Assembly (NCBI GenBank): GCA_030411725.1 | Contig: MU839827.1 | Coordinates: 3,355,027-3,419,026 of the forward strand | Direction of reading: 5' to 3' | Source of the DNA: Echria macrotheca | Lineage: Eukaryota > Ascomycota > Sordariomycetes > Sordariales > Schizotheciaceae | Length of the DNA: 64,000 nucleotides | Shown: positions 57,001 through 64,000 of the stretch, one piece after another | Numbering within the stretch: the first letter of the stretch is position 1 | Layout: each line of letters opens with the position of its first letter | Made by a program: the position numbers and the translations under genes | Notes under the pieces: model-generated | Told to the model about the DNA's origin: nothing | Database searches by the model: none | What the model saw: the letters and a program-made list of their open reading frames with translations, nothing else

Positions 57001-58839
57001 CTTGATACCGAACGAGGCCATCATGGCGATGGTCATATCGATATATGACTGAGAAATAGGCTTCCCGCCGACAAGCCGGAGCGTAACGGGCTTGCGCGCA
57101 AACGGCGCCGCCATCAGAAGGGATGACACGTATTGGGATGAAATGGTAGCGGCCAGCTCCATGACACCACCGGAAAGGCCACCTGCAGCATCGACCTGCA
57201 CCGGCAGACTGTTTTCTTTCTCCAGGTACTTGACGCCAACGCCGTTGGCGCGGAGTGCATCTACTAAGGCGCCAATTGGGCGGACCTTCATCCTAGCGTT
57301 GCCTGTCAGGATGGTGGACGAAACACTAGTGGCAGAGCAGAGCGCAACGACAGACGTCAGGAAACGGGATGCCGTTCCCGCATTGCCCAGGTAGAGCGCT
57401 TCTTCGCTGGCGAGGAGCTTTCCACCTCTGCCTTTAACGACGAGAACCTCGCCAGCATCCTCCCACGAGTATGTGGCGCCCTGGAGCTGGCCAATTGCGG
57501 TCAGCATGTACTGGGTATCATCGGAATGCAATAGCCCATGGATGCGGGTGGTGCCCTCGCTCAGAGCCGCCAGCACGAGGGCGCGATTGGAGATGCTCTT
57601 TGATCCGGGAGGAGTCACGCTGACCGAGAGATGCTTGGGCACTCCGGGTGTGACCTTGATGCACGGGGACAGGACGATGCGGATAGCTCTGTCCTCGACG
57701 ACGCTAGCCTTGGGCTCGTAGGTCTTGCCGATAGCAGAAAGCAACACGATCTTCTTCTTCCGGCCATCATTCTTCTTGTCCACCGCCATCTTCTCAAGAA
57801 GAACATCGACTGGACACTCCTTGCCGGCCGTCAACTTGATAATCCGCTTGTCCTTGAGCGACGTGGGCAAGTCATAGCTGGCGATGCACTTGGTCAGTCG
57901 AGCTACGGCCCCAGGGCGAAGGACGCCAAGGAAGCGGGCCAGTTCCGCCTCCTTGACCATGCCGATGGCGACGGCCTCGCCGTGGAGTACCTGTGGCGTG
58001 AGGATGGCCTCGATAGCATGGCCGATGGAGTGGCCAAAGTTGAGCAAGTTCCGAAGGCCACCCTCCCTCTCATCTGATGATACCACCTCGGCCTTGACCT
58101 TTGCGGACCCCAAGACAATGCGTTTGAGAATGTGTCGGATAGGGGTCAGGCGGCCCGAGTCTTTCGAGGTCGAGCGGATCGCTTCGAGGATGGCGGCGGC
58201 ATTGTCCTCGAGGGCGGTGAACTCAGTCTCGTTCCAGATGGCGGCAGTCTTTATGACTTCGGCCATGCCGTTAATGAACTCGCGCACGGGGAGCGTCTCG
58301 AGGAACTCGAGGTCGATATAGATACGACGCGGTTGCCAGAATGCGCCGATCAAATTCTTGCCCATGGGAGTGTCAATTGCCGTCTTGCCGCCGATGGACG
58401 AGTCGACCATGGCGAGCAGAGTGGTTGGCACCTGGACAAAGCGCACGCCGCGCATGAAGGTAGCGGCCACATAGCCGATCATATCACCAATAACTCCTCC
58501 CCCAAGCGCAATCACGACCGTGTCGCGGGTGCATTGCTGCGAGAGCATCCAATCTTCGATCTCGGCCTTGGTCTCGCGGCCCTTGGAGTACTCGCCGGGC
58601 GGGATGGCGTAGGTGAGAAGCCGGACATTCTCGGGAGCAGCCGCCTCGAAGACAGCCTGGAAGTCGGGGACGTAGAGGGGGAAGAGGTTCGTGTCGGTGA
58701 TCAGGACGTAGGTGGACGACTTGATGTTCTGCAGGAGGTCGTGAGTCACGAAGCTCAGCCAGATGCCGTGGTCGACGACGATGTCCTCGTTGCCCAGGAT
58801 CGAAATCCGCGTGGGCCCCGAGTCATTGGCGGCTGCCAT
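54079..58839 (-). CDS. aro1: AROM pentafunctional shikimate pathway protein
   Basis: Cytosolic fusion enzyme catalysing steps 2-6 of the prechorismate pathway, from DAHP to EPSP. Minus-strand exons 58839-54199 and 54150-54079 give 1,570 residues, the usual AROM length. Domains in order (approximate): 3-dehydroquinate synthase 1-385 (ALGGGVIGDMIGYVAATFMR, NFGHSIGHAIEAI); EPSP synthase about 400-840 (TPPGSKSISNRALVLAALSE, GNAGTASRFLTSVVAL); shikimate kinase about 860-1055 (GMRGAGKTTAGRW, the P-loop); type I dehydroquinase about 1060-1290 (TRIIASHHDPRG); shikimate dehydrogenase about 1300-1570 (FGKPILSSRSPALHNTLFQQ). I start at the MAAANDSGPTRISILGNEDI Met because family N-termini begin there; the open frame runs 86 codons further upstream. 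The 48-nt intron sits 24 codons before the stop. All domains look intact. Divergent from the rvt gene. Confidence 0.96.
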
Positions 58840-59710
58840 GATTCTCAGTGAGGTGTAGAGGGCGCAATTGGGCCCCGCATACGTTGCTGGGATCGACAAC
58901 GAAGCTTCGTGGATGGGATCGAGAGTCTTGGGCAGCGTTGTCGAAGCTGTGGTGGGGGAGAGAAAAATTAAGGACAGCTCCCGCCGCTTCTCGGCCGCGC
59001 TAGCTGACAGCTTGTCACTTGTCACTATACAGGTGCAGCTTGGTGATGGGCGGGGTCGAGCAGCGACCATCGGCGGGCGTTTCGTACCGGTACCCACGCG
59101 CTGATATGCAGGGGTGGGGCATCCCTGTCAGCTGTCCCGGCCCGGACCACTTTGTTCCCCAGCTTTCTCTTCTTCACCGACCACCGCAATCGCAGAGGAA
59201 GAAGCATCTTCACACCGCTCATGTCGGGCATGAGTGCCCAATCTCCACGCTCAAGAGCTTTGCCAAGAATACCACAGCATGACCGCAGTCATGGCCGCCG
59301 TTAACTTCGCTCGGCAAGAAAGCGGTTTTCGAAACGAAAAGAAACAAAAGCTTCCCCGCATCGCACTGCTGCCTTCCAATGACCTTGGACTCATCAGTCA
59401 TGTTCAGCCCCATGGGGTCCGATGCCACGACATGCAGGCACCAAGGGCGCGAAGACCATAGTTATTGTTGAGATGTCTCCCACTTTGTGACTCAGAATCA
59501 CACGTTCGGGTCGATTTCCAGGTTCTCACCGGCGTGCTGCCTGTTGCTATTTGTTTCACCATCCCAGCTTGGGCGTCAGTGGTAAATATAAATATTCGTC
59601 GATATTCGACAGTAATATGCCAATATCAAGCTTTTCGGCACCATTCCATCCATCATTTTGAACGCAGCTGTCATTCTTTGATCCAACAAACAGACCGTCT
59701 GTCCACCGCC
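58840..59710. promoter_or_regulatory. Shared divergent promoter of aro1 and rvt
   Basis: 871 bases between start codons pointing apart. The rvt-proximal end is AT-rich and includes the perfect palindrome GTCGATATTCGAC at 59598-59610, about 100 bases before the rvt ATG. A TGACTCA core lies at 59488. No separate gene is supported here. Confidence 0.65.
59488..59494 (+). promoter_or_regulatory. Candidate CPC1/Gcn4 site (TGACTCA)
   Basis: A perfect TGACTCA core (context tGTGACTCAGaa), 217 bases before the rvt start and about 650 bases before the aro1 start. The bZIP factor of general amino acid control (Gcn4 in yeast, CPC1 in Neurospora) binds this core and regulates amino acid biosynthesis genes. 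The heptamer is expected about eight times per 64 kb on both strands, so the site alone is weak evidence. Confidence 0.4.
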
Positions 59711-62599
59711 ATGGCGTCACCCACCTCGGTCCTCTCCAAAACGCTCCAGAGCATCACGTTGACCAAGATCAAGGAGCTCGAGTCTCGTCGCAACTCATAC
59801 GAAGCTCGCAAGCGGGTCTTCCTGGACAAGGCTAACGCGGCCACTGACCAGCGTGACCGCCTGGCTTGTCTTCTCGATGCCTTCAAGGAGTTGTATCCCG
59901 GCGCCGCCAAGGATCGGTCACTAGCCAACATAGAACGCTGGCTCGTCCAGTCTCGTTATGATGCCTCGATTCCCACGTCCAAGTTGGCCAGCTTCGACGA
60001 GCAGCTCCGCTCCAAGCTGGATATCCAGAGTCGGAAGCTCGACATGGCCCATCTGTACTCCCGTCTCCTTACAGGTGCTGTTCCTGGACAGGATTCGTAG
60101 TTCGATACGCTGGCTAACCCGGTTCTGCAGAATGGATGGACCAGCCGATCTCCGACCCGCTCGAGAACCTGCCGACCGATGACAAGGATGACACCTTTGA
60201 GGTGGTTGTAGAGCGTCAGCGTCAGCGGCTGAGCGAGCTCGTCGACAAGTTCGAGTCTGTGGTCTTCGAACCCCTCGAGACTAGCTCGGACGAGATCTGC
60301 AAGTTTCTCGACGGTCTGTTTCCGGACGAGGAGAGCCAGGAGGAGCTGGAGACACTGCGAAAGGAGGTGGCCGAGGCGAGCGAGAAGCTCATGTCGGAGA
60401 CGGCTCCGTTTGACGAGGACTCCCTGACGAGCTGCATCAAAGGTTTGCTCACAGAGGATATCCTCAGTGACGAGAAGCAAGCCATCCTCCGGGACTTCCT
60501 CGAGAGCGAGGTGGCCAAGTCGGAGATTGCTGACGTTCTGAACATGAGATACTCTGATCTGAAACAATGGTTTGTGCTATTTCTTCCCCGTCTCCTCGAG
60601 AAGACTAGCTAACGGCCAAGGCACTGGGATGCTGGCAAGGATGGCATTCGGGTTATGCCCCGGGCCGGTCTGAACGGCAAATACCGTATCTGGGCCGACG
60701 ATGACATCTTGCAGATGATTTTTGTCCAGTACATCGGTATCAAGCTTTGCAACATCATCAAGCCGGCCCTCAAGCGGTTCATGTCGGACGTCTGTGTCCG
60801 GAATATCGACAGTCAGGCCATGTCGCAGGCCGATCGTGACCGGCGTCGATACTTTCTCAATGAGTACTACCAGCCCAGCACGCATCTCGAGAGCGAGCGC
60901 AAGAGCGCTTATCTGGACACCTTTTTCCTCTCACAGCTTCCTAGTACCGAGACGTCACTCTTTGACGGTGATCACAACTATGATGGCGAGGACGCGAGCG
61001 ATGCGTCCAGCAATAGTTTGACTACTGGAAAGCAGACTCCGCCACAGAAGAAATCGGGCATCAAGCAGAAGCTTCTGCGGCAGCTCACTACCGAGCTCCT
61101 CGTTCACCGTCTCCGCGGCAAGACGTATGAGAACCGCACCGACGCCGGCAATGGCATCGTGCTCCTGCAGACAGACCTGCAGTGGTATGCCACGAGCATA
61201 CCCCACAGCACCATCTTCACCGTGTTGAAGTACGTTGGCTTCAACGACGACTGGGTGGCGTTCTTCAAGAAGTACCTCGAGGCGCCGCTGAACCTCGACG
61301 CCGCCTCGGACGACCGCCCGCAGCTCGGTCCGCGGATCCGCAAGCGCGGCGTCCCGATGGCGCACGCCTCGGAGAAGTTCACCGGGGAGCTCATCCTCTT
61401 CTTCATGGACCTGGCCGTCAACCGCGAGACGGGCATCCTGCTGTACCGGTTGCACGACGATATCTGGCTCCTTGGCGAGCCGGAACCTAGCGCCGCGGCG
61501 TGGTCGTGCATGCAGTCGTTTGCCAAGGTTTTTGGTTTAGACTTCAACAGGAGCAAGACCGGGTCGGTGTACATGCCTGGAAGCGACGGCAAGAAGGACG
61601 CAAAGATTGCCAAGGCTCTGCCCCAGGGGAGCGTCACGATTGGCTTCCTGCGGCTCGACGCCGACACGGGCAAGTGGAGCATTGACAAGAAGATGGTCAA
61701 GGCACATCTGGACCAGCTGGAGCGGCAGCTGGGCAACTGCAAGAGCGTGCTCTCGTGGGTGCAGACGTGGAACTCGTGCATGGGGCGCTTCTTCAGCCAC
61801 ACGTTTGGCGAGCCGGCGTACTGCTTCGGGCGGGAGCATGTCGACGAGGTGCTGGAGACGTACCGGCAGATGCTGCAGACGCTGTTCCCGAACGGCGGCG
61901 GCGGCAGCGTGGTCAAGCATCGTGAGTTGTCTTCGATGCCTTTTTTTCTCATCACACATAACTAACAGTCCACTAGTAAAAAGCATGATCGAGTCGCGCT
62001 TCGAGGTCAAGGACATCCCCGACGCCTTCATCTTCCTCCCCGAGAACCTCGGCGGTCTAGGTCTGCGCAACCCGTTCGTCAACCTTTTTCTAGTGCGCGA
62101 GAACATCAAGGAGACGCCCGAGGATATTATCGATGAGATGCTGCGCAAGGAGCGCGACGAGTACACGGCCGACAAGAAGACTTTTGAGGGAGCCGGCGAG
62201 GCCGACCACCGCCGCCGGCTCCGCAACATGTACCCGAACAAGGAGGACGAGGCGAAGGATTCGGCCATCCGGCCGGACGAGACCGAGACGTTCATGACGC
62301 TGGACGAGTACGCGCGCTTCCGCGAGCGGACGAGCGGCGCGTACCGGACTACCTATCTCAAGCTCATCTCGACGCCCGAGATCGAGGAGATCGCGCTGAG
62401 CAAGGAGGTGAAGAGCGGTCTGGGGGGGTCCGACATATCGGCTTCGCTGGACGCCGAGGGGAAGTGGTTCCTGCAGCTGTACTCGGAGGAGCTGCTGGCC
62501 GACTTTGGCGGGCTGGGGCTCGTGGACAAACAGTTCCTGCCGGTGGGTGTGCTGGCCATGATGCGCGGGAAGAAGGTGACCTGGCAGATGGTTCTTTGA
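59711..62599 (+). CDS. rvt: Cellular reverse-transcriptase-like protein of the rvt class
   Basis: A single-copy type of host gene with a reverse transcriptase domain; rvt proteins studied in Neurospora polymerise NTPs and dNTPs, but their cellular role is unknown. Exons 59711-60074, 60131-60569, 60621-61921 and 61977-62599 give 908 residues. Residues 1-265 are helical, with predicted coiled coil (VVVERQRQRLSELVDKFESV). RT core in order: RT1 MPRAGLNGKYRIWADDD (280-296); RT2 following; an insertion of about 125 residues (323-448) with an acidic Asp/Ser part; RT3 with LLQTDLQWYATS (Asp453); RT4 RKRGVPMAHASEKFTGEL; RT5 LYRLHDDIWLLG (Asp547, Asp548); RT6 FGLDFNRSKTGSVYM; RT7 LPQGSVTIGFLRLD. Both catalytic Asp positions are kept. 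There is no endonuclease, RNase H, gag or zinc-knuckle domain, three introns are present and no repeats flank the gene, so it is not a retrotransposon. The C-terminal 200 residues are a conserved-looking extension. Confidence 0.88.
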
Positions 62600-62877
62600 G
62601 ATATGATTTGGGATGTGTGTTGCTGCAGGGTATCCTGATCTATATATTATTCTATGGGTATTGCACTATGCCATGCTCAGCTACCTGCCCACCATGTCCA
62701 CCGAGATTACAGTCCTCGCCAACCATGACATACACAACAATATAACACATATTACACATGCAACATATCCATCCGACCAATATGCAAAATAGTATAATGC
62801 CAAACGATGCATGCAATGAAATACAAGTCATCAACCCAGCCCCAAACAGTATTAGACTAGCCTCCCGTCGCAAGAAA
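62600..62877. other. Short intergenic region between convergent rvt and permease genes
   Basis: 278 bases, AT-richer than the exons, holding the 3' regions of both genes. Nothing else is seen. Confidence 0.5.
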
Positions 62878-64000
62878 TCACGCTTCCTCCCTATCGCTCT
62901 CACAAGTCAACCTCCCCCTGACCAAATCAACATCCTCGGGCTTCACGAGCCCCGTCCTCCTCACGAGCTTGTGACCAGCCCACAGGATGACAAACAATAT
63001 CAGACTGATATACGCGGCAAAGAAGTCGGCCGTATTCCACGGCATGAACGACGTAAACCCCTGCGTCAGCGCAATCAGCACGTTGGCACACAGTCCGTAG
63101 ATGGCCGTATACGGCTGCCACATGGACCGGTACGGCAACACGTCCCTGTCCAGGCCCTGGACGCGCATGGCCCGGAGGAAGCCGAGATAGGCCAGACAGG
63201 TCGTCGCCCACGTGATGAGGCCGGCGACGCCGCTGATGTTGAGGAACCAGGTGAAGACCTTGCCGCCGTCGGACGAGAGGTTCAAAAACCCGAGCAGGCC
63301 AAAGGCCGAGGTGACGGCGACCGCGACGACGGGGGTCCCGTTCTTGTCCGTCTTCTTGAAGACCGACCAGGCCTGGCCCTCGTCGGCGAGGGCGACGAGA
63401 ATTCTGGATCCCGAGTAGACGTTCGAGTTCGCGGCCGAGAGCACGGCGGTGAGCAGGACGGCGTTGATGATATCCGGCAGCACGCGGACGCCGGCGCGCG
63501 TGGCGGCGATGACGAGCGGCGACGCCGACGCGTTGGAGCTCTCGGTCAACAAGCCGGGATCGTCGCTCGGGACGAGCATGCCAATCAAGAAAATGGACGC
63601 GACGAAGAGGAACATGATGCCCCAGAAGGTGGTCCGGATGGCGCGCGGCACCGTCTTGCGCGGGTCGCGCGCCTCGCCGGCGCCGACGCCGACCAGCTCG
63701 GCGCCCTGGTACGCGAACGAGGCCTGGATCAGCACGGCCCAGAAGCCGACGAACATGCCCGTGCCGCCCTCCTCGATGTACGCGGCGAACGGGCCGGGGT
63801 CGCGCCAGTACCTGAACCCGAGGGTTCCTTCGGCGCCGACGCCGGCCGCGACGCAGATGCCAAAGATGATGAACCCGACGATGGTGATGACTTTGAGGGA
63901 TGACAGCCACATCTCCAGCTCGCCGTACATGCGGACGGGGAGATAGTTGACGGCGGTAAAAACGACCCAGAAGATGGCGATGATGATGCCGATGTTAAAG
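62878..64000 (-). CDS. Amino acid permease (fungal AAT/APC family), partial, C-terminal part
   Basis: Plasma-membrane amino acid/proton symporter. The gene continues past the right edge of the window; 373 codons are visible. Successive hydrophobic segments are clear (for example IIAIFWVVFTAVNYLPVRMY, TIVGFIIFGICVAAGVG). Family motifs are FAYQGAELVGVGAGEARDPR, SAANSNVYSGSRILVALADE, ISGVAGLITWATTCLAYLGF and DRDVLPYRSMWQPYTAIYG, all typical of the AAT family (Gap1/Agp-type). The tail ends in a short charged cytosolic segment (RLTCESDREEA). Substrate specificity cannot be read. It is convergent with rvt. Confidence 0.9.
   Translation of the reverse strand, partial: FNIGIIIAIFWVVFTAVNYLPVRMYGELEMWLSSLKVITIVGFIIFGICVAAGVGAEGTLGFRYWRDPGPFAAYIEEGGTGMFVGFWAVLIQASFAYQGAELVGVGAGEARDPRKTVPRAIRTTFWGIMFLFVASIFLIGMLVPSDDPGLLTESSNASASPLVIAATRAGVRVLPDIINAVLLTAVLSAANSNVYSGSRILVALADEGQAWSVFKKTDKNGTPVVAVAVTSAFGLLGFLNLSSDGGKVFTWFLNISGVAGLITWATTCLAYLGFLRAMRVQGLDRDVLPYRSMWQPYTAIYGLCANVLIALTQGFTSFMPWNTADFFAAYISLILFVILWAGHKLVRRTGLVKPEDVDLVRGRLTCESDREEA

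Noticed and set aside
58840..59097. 86-codon N-terminal extension of AROM
   Set aside because: The frame is open, but AROM proteins start at the position equivalent to MAAANDSGPTRISIL, and the extension is low-complexity with promoter-like composition.
59711..62599. Interpretation of the RT-like gene as a retrotransposon or telomerase
   Set aside because: It has three introns, no nuclease, RNase H, gag or terminal repeats, and none of the telomerase N-terminal motifs; RT5 is HDD within the rvt-type LHDDIWLLG context.
54079..64000. Secondary-metabolite or shikimate gene cluster
   Set aside because: AROM is primary metabolism; the neighbours (rvt, amino acid permease) show no synthase, tailoring enzyme or cluster regulator.

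Overview
The window is nuclear DNA of a filamentous ascomycete (Pezizomycotina, most likely a Sordariomycete; genus not determinable from the sequence alone). Supporting signs are short GT..AG introns of about 45-120 nt with CTAAC/CTGAC-type branch points, GC-rich exons, AROM, Rab11, Rat1 and Ira proteins of ascomycete type, one tRNA gene split by an intron, and AT-rich decayed patches such as repeat-induced mutation leaves behind. There is no bacterial-type operon structure, phage, CRISPR array or intact transposon.

Layout: 0.6-1.5 kb Rab11-type GTPase (+); 2.4-3.4 kb Brx1 ribosome-biogenesis factor (+); 4.5-5.9 kb F-box protein (+); 6.7-9.3 kb class II histone deacetylase Hda1 with Arb2 domain (+); 9.7-12.8 kb RS/proline-rich protein whose first exon lies across an unusually long intron (+); 13.2-15.7 kb OPT-family transporter (+); 17.1-18.9 kb PRMT3/RmtB arginine methyltransferase (-); 19.3-22.3 kb Uso1/p115 tether (-); 23.0-26.3 kb Rat1/Xrn2 exonuclease (+); 28.3-36.7 kb neurofibromin/Ira RasGAP (+); 38.6-38.7 kb split tRNA-Ser(GCT) (-). 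A gene-poor stretch of about 10 kb with an AT-rich island follows. Then come a C2H2 factor resembling Rpn4 (48.8-50.9 kb, +), 3.2 kb of microsatellite-rich intergenic DNA, pentafunctional AROM (54.1-58.8 kb, -), a divergently transcribed cellular reverse-transcriptase-like gene of the rvt class (59.7-62.6 kb, +), and the C-terminal part of an amino acid permease running off the right edge (-).

Most genes are conserved housekeeping functions: membrane traffic (Rab11, Uso1), ribosome and RNA metabolism (Brx1, Rat1), chromatin and protein methylation (Hda1, PRMT3), Ras signalling (Ira) and aromatic amino acid synthesis (AROM). The most interesting locus is the rvt gene. It is an intron-containing single gene with all RT core motifs, a long insertion between RT2 and RT3, a coiled-coil N-terminus and no nuclease domain. 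It shares an 871-bp promoter region with AROM that carries one perfect TGACTCA core (the Gcn4/CPC1 site). All exon joins were deduced by eye from reading frame, splice consensus and family conservation.
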